Source: JAAELZ01 sp965223465
Lineage (GTDB): Bacteria; Pseudomonadota; Gammaproteobacteria; Arenicellales; Poriferihabitantaceae
NCBI GenBank assembly: GCA_965223465.1
Contig: OZ245025.1
Span: 744,001 to 808,000, forward strand
DNA: 64,000 nucleotides
Direction: 5' to 3'
Shown: positions 26,484 through 35,412 of the stretch, piece by piece
How the letters are laid out: each line of letters opens with the position of its first letter
Numbering within the stretch: the stretch's first letter is position 1
Translations under genes and position numbers: made by a program
Notes under the pieces: generated by a model
What the model saw: the letters and a program-made list of their open reading frames with translations, nothing else
What the model was told of the DNA's origin: nothing
Database searches by the model: none

Positions 26484-26723
26484 GTAAGCCAAAAAGACAG
26501 CACCGCCCTAGGGATGAAAAAGTCGTACGACCCAGAGAGTTTAACCAAGTCCGAAAAATTTCCTAAATCACCGTCCTACCCGGATGCTTACTTTGATTTC
26601 ACATAAGTGGGCTTTTCGCCCATATCCTGGGTATTCTGGGGCTATTACAACTCGATATTTGACCCTTTCCAGTAAGTTCCTGGCTTTGAAATCTTCCGTG
26701 GTGTAAGGCTATTACAACCCGGG
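26458..26723 (+). pseudogene. decayed fragment of a paralogue of the 28893 esterase gene
   Basis: This stretch aligns base for base with about 29695-29956 inside the intact esterase gene; for example GGGCTTTTCGCCC, TTCTGGGGCTATTACAAC and TTTGACCCTTTCCAGTA are shared. The copy carries several in-frame stops (TAA after TTTCACA, after TTTCCAG, and in GGTGTAAGG) and many substitutions, so it has been drifting. Its left edge joins a LysE fragment and its right edge touches the stop of the MscS gene. It shows that a second esterase gene once existed here. Confidence 0.85.
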
Positions 26724-26724
26724 T

Positions 26725-28140
26725 TCATACATTACTGGATTTGGTTAAGCCCTTAACTACCGACAAATTTTTGCCGAACTCGGATACCAGTTCCCAGCGG
26801 ATACGGTCTTTGTCTTTGGTTAAAACCCAGGGCCTACAAGTAAAGGTGATGCTTTCTGAAGTCACAGCGCTTAAAGTCAAAGCTGGTTCTGGATCTTTCA
26901 ACACATCCTGATTCCGTTTCATAACCTTCAATAAAATAGACTCGGCTTCTTCTAATCCATGATCTACAACATTGACTTCAACATCTATTGACAAGCGTCG
27001 TGTTGGGGCACTAGTTGAATTTACGACCACATCCTCCCAGATCATATTGTTAGGTATGATGACCTTTTTGTTTTCCGCAGTGCTGAGGTGAGTTGAGAAT
27101 AATGATACTGATTCAACGTCGCCCGTGATACCCGCAGCTTCGACTTCATCACCCGTGTCGAAAGGTTTTTGAAACAAGATCAACAACCCACTGGCAAAGT
27201 TGCTGATTGTATTTTGTAAAGAGAAGGCTAGGATAAAACCCAAAATTCCCAAACCTGCAAGAATGGGCGTCATATTAGTACCGATTTCTGAAAAACCCAT
27301 CGTCAGGCCGAGAATCGCACCAATCCGGGTGATCCATTTCGACAAGAATCGTCTGAGGAGGTCTGAAGTTAGTTTAATACGCCCAAGTCCAAAATTCAGA
27401 ATACGACCAACTAACCAGCCCAATACCAGACCGAAAATTGCCCAAGAAATGACAGTGATGATATGTCGAATTACCCGTTGCCCCCCGCCCTTTGAAACCG
27501 CCCATTCCTGCAACGTGAGCACTGTTGATTGAACGCTTTGGGTATCTACCCTGACCCCACCGACGGCAGCCATATATGCCCTTATTTCCTGTGTGTCAGC
27601 TGGATCCCCGCCTTTGGATTCATAAGAATCCAGCACGTGTTTAAGGTGATCCGCGCGGGCAGTTCGGACTGCGCGTAACTCGGTAATACGATCAATCAAC
27701 GCTACTTTCTCCGGGGAGGGAGCTGTTGATTCGGGTGCCGCCTTGGTGTTCGGGTCGTTCGCCCTCACCCTCGCTTTTGCGGCATTATATTTAAAAAGCT
27801 CTAGTTCGCTTGCCGCCAGATTTTCAATTGCCACTATTAATAAAGCTTGCCAGCCTGCAATTTCAGGCATTAAATCTTCCAGTGTAAGCGGTTCAAGCAT
27901 GATGTCGAGCGCAGCCACGGGTATATCAGGATCTGCCGTTGTTTTGGCATTTGCTGGATTTGCTGACCCCTCATCTAGAAGATTAAGCAGAGCTTCACGT
28001 AGCGCTTCGGTTGTAATCTCTGGAGGCGTTTCCTCCTGTACAGGCAGTTCAAGTTCCTGAGCAGCAGCCCAATTGTAAGTAAACAGGAATGTTGCAAACA
28101 CTAAAATTAGGTGCGTAAGTAAGCGTATTGGACGAATCAT
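26725..28140 (-). CDS. MscS-family mechanosensitive ion channel
   Basis: A 471-residue protein with an N-terminal signal peptide (cleavage near AQELE, residue 27), a periplasmic acidic/alanine-rich domain (about 30-215), transmembrane helices from about 225 to 315, and the MscS pore and beta domain. The pore helix contains GFILAFSLQNTISNFASGLLIL and the beta domain FDTGDEVEAAGITGDVESVSLFST and IIPNNMIWEDVV. These channels release solutes on hypo-osmotic shock. The extra periplasmic domain resembles larger MscS homologues. The stop codon sits at the very edge of an esterase pseudogene, so the last residues may have been altered by rearrangement. Confidence 0.88.
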   Translation of the reverse strand: MIRPIRLLTHLILVFATFLFTYNWAAAQELELPVQEETPPEITTEALREALLNLLDEGSANPANAKTTADPDIPVAALDIMLEPLTLEDLMPEIAGWQALLIVAIENLAASELELFKYNAAKARVRANDPNTKAAPESTAPSPEKVALIDRITELRAVRTARADHLKHVLDSYESKGGDPADTQEIRAYMAAVGGVRVDTQSVQSTVLTLQEWAVSKGGGQRVIRHIITVISWAIFGLVLGWLVGRILNFGLGRIKLTSDLLRRFLSKWITRIGAILGLTMGFSEIGTNMTPILAGLGILGFILAFSLQNTISNFASGLLILFQKPFDTGDEVEAAGITGDVESVSLFSTHLSTAENKKVIIPNNMIWEDVVVNSTSAPTRRLSIDVEVNVVDHGLEEAESILLKVMKRNQDVLKDPEPALTLSAVTSESITFTCRPWVLTKDKDRIRWELVSEFGKNLSVVKGLTKSSNV

Positions 28141-28892
28141 TGTGTTTTCCTAATTGGTATCCAGGTCAGCACTGGTTGCCCGAGATTTATTTGGTTAACC
28201 ATGCGCCTCTTGTATCATAATGTCCATAAAAAAGCCCCTTAATCATCATTATTGGGGTTTTAGCTACATAGTTGGGTCGAGTTTCTCGCTGCCGAGACTA
28301 TATTTAAACAATAATTAAGCTCAGTCAGCACTGCAATCACAATCAACACACTGGTTGTCAGTTTTTCTTCACAACACACCAGCTTGCGGTTCAGATAACT
28401 CCATAACCTGAGCTAGCAAATGGTTTAATTGATGGTCTCGGGGTAGTTCTGTTTTTCTGTTTGATTATTCAGACTGACGTGTGGACAAATCCTGGACGAT
28501 CTCTTGCGTAATATCCCTCAATGATACGACTTCACCCAAACAAAAACTCGGCATGAGGGTGGGGTGGTGTTTTAGACACGTGCGCAATGCGCGATTTAAA
28601 AACTTCCTTGCGCGCCTACGTCATTTATCGCATTCTGAGCGACTTTTGCATTGGTAGTGATCGCGCCATCCACAAAGGTAGAAGTTCAGGTCGGTAAATT
28701 CGTAAATCTAACGTGACATCATTGAGAAATTATCACGATTGACGGTGGCTTGAAATTACTCAATCAAGGGCAAGGCCTTACGAATTTCATTGCGTGGCCT
28801 GAATTAGCACGATATTTATAGTAAAGTTTGGCCGTGTATTTTATACCTATTGATCTACCCTTACTTTAAACCCCGAAAGGAGGATTCGACCG
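28141..28892. other. long spacer between divergent channel and esterase genes
   Basis: No gene is supported in these 752 bases. A hairpin with CCCC/GGGG arms and A/T flanks lies at 28228-28257, but no gene ends near it. The remainder has frequent stops and no recognisable homology. The esterase ribosome site (AAAGGAGG at about 28876-28883) lies at its right end and is unusually strong. Confidence 0.4.
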
Positions 28893-30509
28893 ATGATTTA
28901 CCCCCGCTTCATATCGTACCTTGTATTATTACTGTTCGGCTTAATGCTAAACCCGGTCGCGGCAAAGCCTAATGAAATTACCCCCGATAAATTGGTAAAT
29001 GGCTTACGCGATGCGACGATAAAGTATTATGCCGGTGGCGAAGATGGCGGTCTTGCGCATGTATCCTACTGGGGCATTCGAGCTGGGGATCCCTACTTTG
29101 AAACGCTGGATCCCGTTGAACAAGCTAAAGTAGGCAAAATTAACGCCAATGTGATTCACAGTCAGCTATTTCAGCCAGACAATGAAGAGATAGCGGGTTT
29201 CGAGGTCACTGGTGTTCTGAAAGCTGGCGGTCGGCACCAGAGCATTACCTTCCGACTCCCCGATGAATGGAATGGTAAATTGGCAGTCATTGGCACGCCA
29301 GGTCTACGTAATGAGTATGCGAGTGAGGCGCTCCTTGCACCCTGGCTCCTTGAAGCAGGCTATGCCTATATTGCGGGAGACAAAGGCATCCCCGGCGGTG
29401 CTAACGATATGCTATCGGGCAATCATCCTACCCAGTTTTGGGGGAAAATGATGATTGATATGGCCAAGTTCGCGCAACGTGCTTTGCGTAAGTATACCGG
29501 CCGACAACCAACTTACACTTACGCGATAGGTCTTTCAAATGGCGGTTATCAAACCAGACGCGCGCTTGAAATTGACCACAATCGGGTGAATAAGGAGAAA
29601 AAACGTCTATTTGATGGTGGTTTGGATTGGTCAGGTGCGTATTGGCCTGATAAGCGCGTGGTAGACACCAACAAAGACGGACACGCCTCTGTTGAGGAAT
29701 ATGCGGCTTCAAACTCTTTGGTAGGCCATATTGACCGCGCTGCCCTGGCGATGAAATGGTCATATGACCCAGAGGGTTTAACTAAACCCGAAGAATTTCT
29801 TAAATCACCGCCCTACCCGGGTGCATACTTTGATTTCAATGGAGCGGGCTTTTCGCCCGAATCCGGGGTATTCTGGGGCTATTACAACACGATATTTGAC
29901 CCTTTCCAGTATGTTCCTGGCTTTGAAATTTTCCGCGGCGTTGGCTATTACAATCTGGTGGCGTACGTATACCGTGCTGATTTGCGTGGAGATGGCGCTG
30001 CATCCGCAGCTGCTTATAGTTGCTATGCCGATCCTTTGAATCCACTGGCGGAACCACCCTTATACGATTGGCTGCGCAATGCGCCCGACAACGGCTGGGA
30101 TCGGACCAGTGTGCGTTATGCGTTGAGAAATGCCAATTCCGCTGAGTTTTCCGTGCCAATGATCAGCGTTCACGGGTTGGCTGATGGCCTGCTGGGTTTG
30201 AACGCGCAGGCGGTGGCTTATCGAAATGCAGTAGCAGCCTATGGTAACCCTAATTTACACCGATTGTATGGTATCGCAAATGCCGGTCACGTGGACTATC
30301 ATGCCGATGGTGGCGGCGATTTCGATTTTAATGGGATACCTGGAGATGAAAATATGGCGGATAAGCTCACCCCAATGCAGGCGTATATCCAGCGAGCCTT
30401 TACCTATCTAGTCGACTGGGCCGAAAACCAGCAGTTGCCACCAGATAACACGGTCGTCCCAACTGACCCATATACTGATGTGACGGATCCGGCCAGTTTG
30501 AACTGGTAA
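28893..30509 (+). CDS. secreted alpha/beta hydrolase, tannase/oligomer-hydrolase-like, with EF-hand-like loop
   Basis: A 538-residue exported protein: a signal peptide (residues 1-24, cleaved after VAA), then a large hydrolase. The nucleophile elbow is AIGLSNGGYQ with Ser215, the acid is probably in SVHGLADGLLG, and the His is in NAGHVDYH. The layout is closest to tannase/feruloyl-esterase or hydroxybutyrate-oligomer hydrolase-like enzymes, but I cannot assign a substrate. An EF-hand-like calcium loop, DTNKDGHASVEEY (258-270), follows the nucleophile region. A strong ribosome site precedes the ATG. A broken copy of its middle lies at 26458-26723. Confidence 0.7.
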   Translation: MIYPRFISYLVLLLFGLMLNPVAAKPNEITPDKLVNGLRDATIKYYAGGEDGGLAHVSYWGIRAGDPYFETLDPVEQAKVGKINANVIHSQLFQPDNEEIAGFEVTGVLKAGGRHQSITFRLPDEWNGKLAVIGTPGLRNEYASEALLAPWLLEAGYAYIAGDKGIPGGANDMLSGNHPTQFWGKMMIDMAKFAQRALRKYTGRQPTYTYAIGLSNGGYQTRRALEIDHNRVNKEKKRLFDGGLDWSGAYWPDKRVVDTNKDGHASVEEYAASNSLVGHIDRAALAMKWSYDPEGLTKPEEFLKSPPYPGAYFDFNGAGFSPESGVFWGYYNTIFDPFQYVPGFEIFRGVGYYNLVAYVYRADLRGDGAASAAAYSCYADPLNPLAEPPLYDWLRNAPDNGWDRTSVRYALRNANSAEFSVPMISVHGLADGLLGLNAQAVAYRNAVAAYGNPNLHRLYGIANAGHVDYHADGGGDFDFNGIPGDENMADKLTPMQAYIQRAFTYLVDWAENQQLPPDNTVVPTDPYTDVTDPASLNW

Positions 30510-30560
30510 AAGACAAAGACCTTCAATCGGTTGCTTAAACGGGGCCTGTCGCTTTTTACG

Positions 30561-31151
30561 CTAGGCCTTTAGTTTCTCTATTTCGCCCTGTAAATACGCA
30601 ATGGTGCTATCTGCATCGATACTAAAATCATTGTAGATAACGTAACCATCTGGTGAGATAAGAATTGCCCAGGGCGTTCCACCGGTTCGATAACTGCGCA
30701 TCGTATTGGGGCGTTCGTGGGTTTCACTATCGCCCTCGTCATGCCCCATCATGATGGGTAAATCATAACGTTGTTGCATTTCCTGTAATTTATCAACGGT
30801 ATTGGTTGAATAGCCTTCGAATGTGGTTTGAATGCCTGCTGCAATAAAAAAATCACTTTCTTTAAACTCGGCATGGATTTTTTGCAAGGCTGGAAAACCA
30901 TGGCTATGACAGCCCGGACACCAGGACTGCCAGCATTCGAGCATAACAAATTTCCCCTGGTGCGCAGCCAGTGAAAAGCTACCAGGGTTTCCGGCTCCAT
31001 CTATCCAATACGGAACGTCAAGCTCGGGGGCCTGTTTGCCAGCAATGCCATAACCTTTGGGCGCAGCCAAACTAGCCCCCGGTAGGAGCGCGGCAGCGAT
31101 CCCTGATAGTATGAGTTTTCGTCGTTGAACCGAAGGCAATGCTGAAATCAT
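30561..31151 (-). CDS. exported TlpA/ResA-like thioredoxin-fold protein
   Basis: A 196-residue thioredoxin-fold protein with a CWQSWCPGCHSHGF active site (Cys78, Cys81) and the cis-Pro segment GGTPWAILISPDGYV. The N-terminus QRRKLILSGIAAALLPGASLAA looks like a twin-arginine (Tat) signal. It probably reduces or oxidises thiols in the periplasm, as TlpA/ResA do for cytochrome maturation, but the partner is unknown. It lies 76 bases downstream of rluB on the same strand and may be the last gene of that operon. Confidence 0.82.
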   Translation of the reverse strand: MISALPSVQRRKLILSGIAAALLPGASLAAPKGYGIAGKQAPELDVPYWIDGAGNPGSFSLAAHQGKFVMLECWQSWCPGCHSHGFPALQKIHAEFKESDFFIAAGIQTTFEGYSTNTVDKLQEMQQRYDLPIMMGHDEGDSETHERPNTMRSYRTGGTPWAILISPDGYVIYNDFSIDADSTIAYLQGEIEKLKA

Positions 31152-31227
31152 CGTATGAGTATCTTAGGGGAATCATTTGCGGTTAGAACTGTATGCCACC
31201 CTAAAGTTCCGAAATCGCGCAGCAGCT

Positions 31228-32064
31228 TCACGCTACTGACATCAAACGTTTGACTTGTTTAGGTGTTAATTCGCGAAATTTTCCTTGCCTTAAGTTTCTC
31301 GGCAGGTCGAGAAAACCATAACGTACTCGGGTTAATCGACTAACCTGGCAGCCCACCGCTTCCCAGAGTTTTCGAACTTCACGATTACGCCCTTCGAGCA
31401 AAGTGACATGCACCCACTTGTTACGTTTATCGCCCTCCATGTCTTCCACCCGAACGCCACTAAATTTCATTCGGTGCTGGTCAATTTGGATGCCATCAAG
31501 CAACTGGCGGACAATCGTTTTGTTAACTTCACCAAAAATACGGCAGCGATACTCTCGCTCAATTCCAGAACTGGGATGCATTAATTGATTAGCCAGTTCA
31601 CCGTTGGTGGTAAATAATAATAAACCTGCGGTATTGATATCCAACCGCCCTACCGCCACCCATCGCGCGCCACGAATACGGGGTAGATTACGAAATACGG
31701 TTGGACGGCGCTGCGGGTCTTTCATAGTACAGATTTCGCCTTCTGGTTTGTTGTACAAAAGCACCTTGGTCTTGCCAAACGAAGGCCGTTCACGCAACGC
31801 ATGCCCTTTGACTGTGACTTCATCATGGCGGCTGACCCGTTGTCCCAATTCTGCACGTTGCCCATTGACCAACACACTTCCCTGATTGATCCAGCCTTCC
31901 ATTTTACGGCGTGAACCGTAACCGCGATCAGCCAGGAGTTTTTGCAAGCGAATGCCCAGCCCTGAATTGCTGGCTTTACTGGTTGGTGATTTAGCTTGTG
32001 CTCGGTTCTTGCCGTGTTTTGTGGGCTGTTTATGGCGTGATTTATTGCCTGATCTCGGCGGCAT
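31228..32064 (-). CDS. rluB: 23S rRNA pseudouridine(2605) synthase RluB
   Basis: RluB makes pseudouridine at position 2605 of 23S rRNA. The N-terminal basic tail (about 35 residues) is followed by an S4 RNA-binding domain (LQKLLADRGYGSRRKME) and the synthase domain with the catalytic Asp in GRLDINTAGLLLFT. The C-terminal EGRNREVRKLWEAVG segment is typical of RluB/RluE/RluF. At 278 residues it is near the E. coli length (291). Its ATG overlaps the scpB stop by one base, so translation is coupled. Confidence 0.92.
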   Translation of the reverse strand: MPPRSGNKSRHKQPTKHGKNRAQAKSPTSKASNSGLGIRLQKLLADRGYGSRRKMEGWINQGSVLVNGQRAELGQRVSRHDEVTVKGHALRERPSFGKTKVLLYNKPEGEICTMKDPQRRPTVFRNLPRIRGARWVAVGRLDINTAGLLLFTTNGELANQLMHPSSGIEREYRCRIFGEVNKTIVRQLLDGIQIDQHRMKFSGVRVEDMEGDKRNKWVHVTLLEGRNREVRKLWEAVGCQVSRLTRVRYGFLDLPRNLRQGKFRELTPKQVKRLMSVA

Positions 32065-32723
32065 TATTCTGCTTCTGGCAGCACTTTTTCCAATGCACCA
32101 TTTGATTCGCCCATTACTTGTGCTTCATTCGCGTTTTTTTCTATTTGACCCAAATCAGCTGCGATTTCATCCAATTCTCGCGGTTCATGCAATTCAGGTA
32201 ATTCTTTTAAGGAGGATAAATTGAAGTAGGCCAGAAAATCCGGGGTGGTTGCGAACAAAGCAGGTCTTCCCGGCACATCTCGCTCTCCAACTTGTTTAAT
32301 CCATTCGCGCTCTAATAAGCGTTGAATAATGTCCGAGCTGACGGCTACACCCCGTACTTCTTGAATATCGCTGCGCGTGACGGGTTGTTGATATGCGATG
32401 ATTGCCAGGGTTTCGAGCATTGCGCGCGATAGCTTTGGTGGGCGGGTCTCAAATAGTTTATTAATCCAGTGGGCGTAAGCCGCGCGGGTTTGGAAGCGAA
32501 ACCCACCCGCCAATTTAACCAGTTCTAGCGCGCTTTTTGCGTATTGCTTTCGTAGGCTCTGCAGAGCAGCTTCAATAGCTTGCGCATCAGGGCGCGCTTC
32601 TGCGGGAAACAAGTTCCGCATTTTTGTTACCGATAACGGCGCCTCGCTCACACTGAGTACGGCCTCCAGGATCCCCACCAGTGATTGCGTATCGGGTTGC
32701 TTATCTTTATTTTGTTGATTCAT
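32064..32723 (-). CDS. scpB: segregation and condensation protein B
   Basis: ScpB dimers join ScpA and SMC in the condensin that compacts and separates chromosomes. The 219-residue protein has the two winged-helix domains of the family, with RAMLETLAIIAYQQPVTRSDIQEVRGV in the centre and the ERDVPGRPALFATTPDFLAYF segment. An acidic tail follows. It overlaps scpA by four bases (ATGA) and rluB by one base, so the three genes are translated from one message. Confidence 0.93.
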   Translation of the reverse strand: MNQQNKDKQPDTQSLVGILEAVLSVSEAPLSVTKMRNLFPAEARPDAQAIEAALQSLRKQYAKSALELVKLAGGFRFQTRAAYAHWINKLFETRPPKLSRAMLETLAIIAYQQPVTRSDIQEVRGVAVSSDIIQRLLEREWIKQVGERDVPGRPALFATTPDFLAYFNLSSLKELPELHEPRELDEIAADLGQIEKNANEAQVMGESNGALEKVLPEAE

Positions 32724-33550
32724 TCGCTTGCTACCCGAACGTGTATCGGTGAAAAGGCGTCATTCTGCACAATGCTGATCAAACCATCACGCATTAGCTC
32801 CAGGATTGCGATAAAACTTACTACCACGCCCTCGCGGCCTTCTGCTTCACTGAATAATTGCTCAAAACGCAGGTGCTTTCCCGCTTGCAGACGATCCAGT
32901 ATGTGCACCATTTTTTCGCGCATACTGAGGGTTTGCGGTTTTACCGCAAGATTTTGATTTTGCTGGGCGCGGATTAACACGCGCCGAAACGCAACGACCA
33001 ATTCGTTGAGCGTCGTTTGCGGTAATGTCTGTTCAGATTGTACTTGTGCAAAATACGGATCGGAAAGGTGTAAATCCCGTTCCAAGCGCGGCAATTCATC
33101 TATTTCTTTGGCGGCCAGCGTGAAACGCTCATACTGTTGCAGTTGTTTAATTAAGGCCGCTCGAGGGTCTTCTTCGTCGTCCTCTGATTCCAAGGTGGGT
33201 TTGGGTAACAGTAAGCGGGATTTTATTTGGGCAAGCATCGCCGCCATGACTAAATACTCTGCCGCTAAATCCAACCTAAATTTGCGCATTAACTCGACAT
33301 ACTGCATGTATTGGGTGGTGATTTTGGCAATAGGAATATCCAAAATATCGATATTTTGCTTGCGAATTAAATACAGGAGTAAATCAAGTGGCCCTTGAAA
33401 TGAGTCTAAAAATACTTCTAGTGCCTCGGGTGGAATGTATAAATCCTCGGGAAACTTTTCTATCGACTCACCATTGATCAAAACAACCGCAGGATCAGCT
33501 GCTTGGTTGCGTATTTCCGGCTGTCTGGCAGTATCTTGTGTGCTGGCCAT
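32720..33550 (-). CDS. scpA: segregation and condensation protein A
   Basis: ScpA is the kleisin that links the SMC heads. The 276-residue protein shows the family signature LDSFQGPLDLLLYLIRKQNIDI followed by AEYLVMAAMLAQIKSRLLLP. The C-terminal winged helix (EQLFSEAEGREGVVVSFIAILELMRDG) is intact. Its presence means that this organism uses SMC-ScpAB, not the MukBEF of enteric bacteria. It lies 9 bases downstream of trpS and overlaps scpB. Confidence 0.94.
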   Translation of the reverse strand: MASTQDTARQPEIRNQAADPAVVLINGESIEKFPEDLYIPPEALEVFLDSFQGPLDLLLYLIRKQNIDILDIPIAKITTQYMQYVELMRKFRLDLAAEYLVMAAMLAQIKSRLLLPKPTLESEDDEEDPRAALIKQLQQYERFTLAAKEIDELPRLERDLHLSDPYFAQVQSEQTLPQTTLNELVVAFRRVLIRAQQNQNLAVKPQTLSMREKMVHILDRLQAGKHLRFEQLFSEAEGREGVVVSFIAILELMRDGLISIVQNDAFSPIHVRVASE

Positions 33551-33559
33551 GGTTAATAA

Positions 33560-34768
33560 TTAAATATCGTGATAGCGCGTCCCAACCCCATCACGGACCA
33601 GCGTCATAGTTTTCTGTGCGACTGCGCGCGCTTTTTCATTGCCCTGTTCAATCACTTTTACCAAACGCGCTCGATCTTTCTCATAAGGCTCGGCACGGGC
33701 ATGAATTTGCTTTTGTTCGGCCAGTACTGCATCGATCAAGGGTTGCTTGCAATCCACGCAGCCTATCCCGGCAGTGGTACATTCTTGCTGGATCCACGCG
33801 TGTGTGGCATCGTCGGTATAGGTTTGATGCAAGGCTCTTACCGGGCACTTAGCTGGATCACCCGGATCCGTTCGGCGTACCCTCGCTGGGTCGGTTGGCA
33901 TGGCGCGCAGGGCCTTTTCAACGCGTACGGGATCATCGCGCAACGCAATGGTATTATTGTAAGACTTAGACATTTTCTGCCCATCAAGCCCTGGTAATTT
34001 AGCGCTTTCAGTCAACAAAACACCGGGTTCAGGCAAGATGATACGGCCTTTATCGTTCAGATAAGCGGTTAAATCGGTCTTTTCCTGGGCCGAAATATTC
34101 TGTTGCTCACTAAGTAATTCCAGTGCATGTTCATGCGCTTCATGCTGACCATCCTGTAAGTATGCTTGACGGAATCGGGTGAACGATTTTTTTGCCTTTT
34201 TACCCATCTTGTTAATGGCCAAGTCAATCGCCTGATCAAACAATTGACCGCGGCCAAACATATGGTTAAAGCGCCGCGCAATTTCGCGCGTCAGTTCTAC
34301 GTGTGGTACCTGATCTTCGCCAACGGGTACGCCATTGGCACGATACATGAGAATATCAGCTGATTGCAGTAACGGGTATCCTAGAAAACCATAGGTAGAT
34401 AAGTCCTTATCTTTTAATTTTTCCTGTTGATCTTTAAAACTGGGCACACGCTCCAGCCAGCTAAGCGGTGTGATCATAGAAAGCAATAGATGGAGTTCTG
34501 CGTGCTCTGGAATGCAGGATTGCACAAAGCAACTGGCTTTGTCCGGATCGATACCCGCCGCCAACCAGTCGATCACCATTTCCCAGACGTTTTCCTCCAG
34601 CATCGATGGGGTTTCATAATGTGTGGTAAGGGCATGCCAATCTGCGACGAAGAAAAAACAATCGTGGTCCGCTTGCAAGCGGACCCAATTTTTTAGCGCG
34701 CCATGATAATTGCCCAAATGCAAGTGTCCCGTGGGACGCATGCCAGATAGAATTCGTGATTGACTCAT
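33560..34768 (-). CDS. trpS: tryptophanyl-tRNA synthetase
   Basis: Class I synthetase charging tRNA-Trp. The HIGH-like motif is GHLHLGN near residue 14-20 and the KMSKS loop is GQKMSKSYNN near 264-273. It is 402 residues, longer than the 334-residue E. coli enzyme; the extra length lies mainly between residues 165 and 250 and matches the longer form seen in some proteobacteria. It lies in an operon of information-processing genes between yciO and scpA. Confidence 0.95.
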   Translation of the reverse strand: MSQSRILSGMRPTGHLHLGNYHGALKNWVRLQADHDCFFFVADWHALTTHYETPSMLEENVWEMVIDWLAAGIDPDKASCFVQSCIPEHAELHLLLSMITPLSWLERVPSFKDQQEKLKDKDLSTYGFLGYPLLQSADILMYRANGVPVGEDQVPHVELTREIARRFNHMFGRGQLFDQAIDLAINKMGKKAKKSFTRFRQAYLQDGQHEAHEHALELLSEQQNISAQEKTDLTAYLNDKGRIILPEPGVLLTESAKLPGLDGQKMSKSYNNTIALRDDPVRVEKALRAMPTDPARVRRTDPGDPAKCPVRALHQTYTDDATHAWIQQECTTAGIGCVDCKQPLIDAVLAEQKQIHARAEPYEKDRARLVKVIEQGNEKARAVAQKTMTLVRDGVGTRYHDI

Positions 34769-34784
34769 TTAACCATTCTTGTGT

Positions 34785-35402
34785 TCAAAAGATATCTGCT
34801 TCACCCTTACCCTGGCGCAGCAACCGGGTTTCGCCGCCTTTTACTTCAATGACCGTGGTCGGTGCTAAATCGCAGGGCCCTGCATCGATAATCAAATCCA
34901 GCTGATGGCCAATACGCTGTTCAATTTCATGCGCATCATTGAGCGGCAAATCATCACCTTTCAACCATAACGTCGAACTCATTATTGGCTCCCCCAATTC
35001 GGTTAACAAGGCGCTTACGATGGGATAATCCGGGACCCGTAACCCAATGGTTTTTCGCTTTGGATGCTGCAAGCGGCGTGGCACTTCACGCGACGCGGGA
35101 AGAATAAAGGTATACGGCCCGGGAGTAAAGTGCTTGAGCATACGGTAATCCTGGTTTTCCACTCGCGCATATTTGGCCAGAATGGACAAATCAGCGCAGA
35201 CCAGTGTGAAATTATGATCCGGCCCCGCCTCACGAATACGCCGGATGCGTTCCAGCGCCTTGGCATCACCGATATGACAGCCCAGCGCGTAACTTGAATC
35301 CGTTGGATAAGCCATAATGCCGCCCTTTTCTACGATCTTAACCGCTTGGGTGATCAATCTGGGTTGCGGGTTTTGTGGGTGAATACTGAAAAGCTGCGCC
35401 AT
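34785..35402 (-). CDS. yciO: YciO-type Sua5/YrdC family protein
   Basis: A 205-residue YrdC-fold protein matching E. coli YciO along its whole length: SIHPQNPQPRLITQAV at the N-terminus, YPTDSSYALGCHIGD, HNFTLVCADLS and PRRLQHPKRKTIGLRVP. YrdC/Sua5 proteins make threonylcarbamoyl-AMP for tRNA t6A; YciO shares the fold, but its physiological role is less certain, so t6A synthesis should not be assumed. It sits 16 bases upstream of trpS in the same operon, a neighbourhood conserved in many gammaproteobacteria. Confidence 0.9.
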   Translation of the reverse strand: MAQLFSIHPQNPQPRLITQAVKIVEKGGIMAYPTDSSYALGCHIGDAKALERIRRIREAGPDHNFTLVCADLSILAKYARVENQDYRMLKHFTPGPYTFILPASREVPRRLQHPKRKTIGLRVPDYPIVSALLTELGEPIMSSTLWLKGDDLPLNDAHEIEQRIGHQLDLIIDAGPCDLAPTTVIEVKGGETRLLRQGKGEADIF

Positions 35403-35412
35403 CCTACTATCT

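Noticed and set aside
28228..28262. Hairpin with CCCC/GGGG arms and a T-run
   Set aside because: The stem is interrupted and no gene ends nearby on either strand, so a terminator role is not supported.
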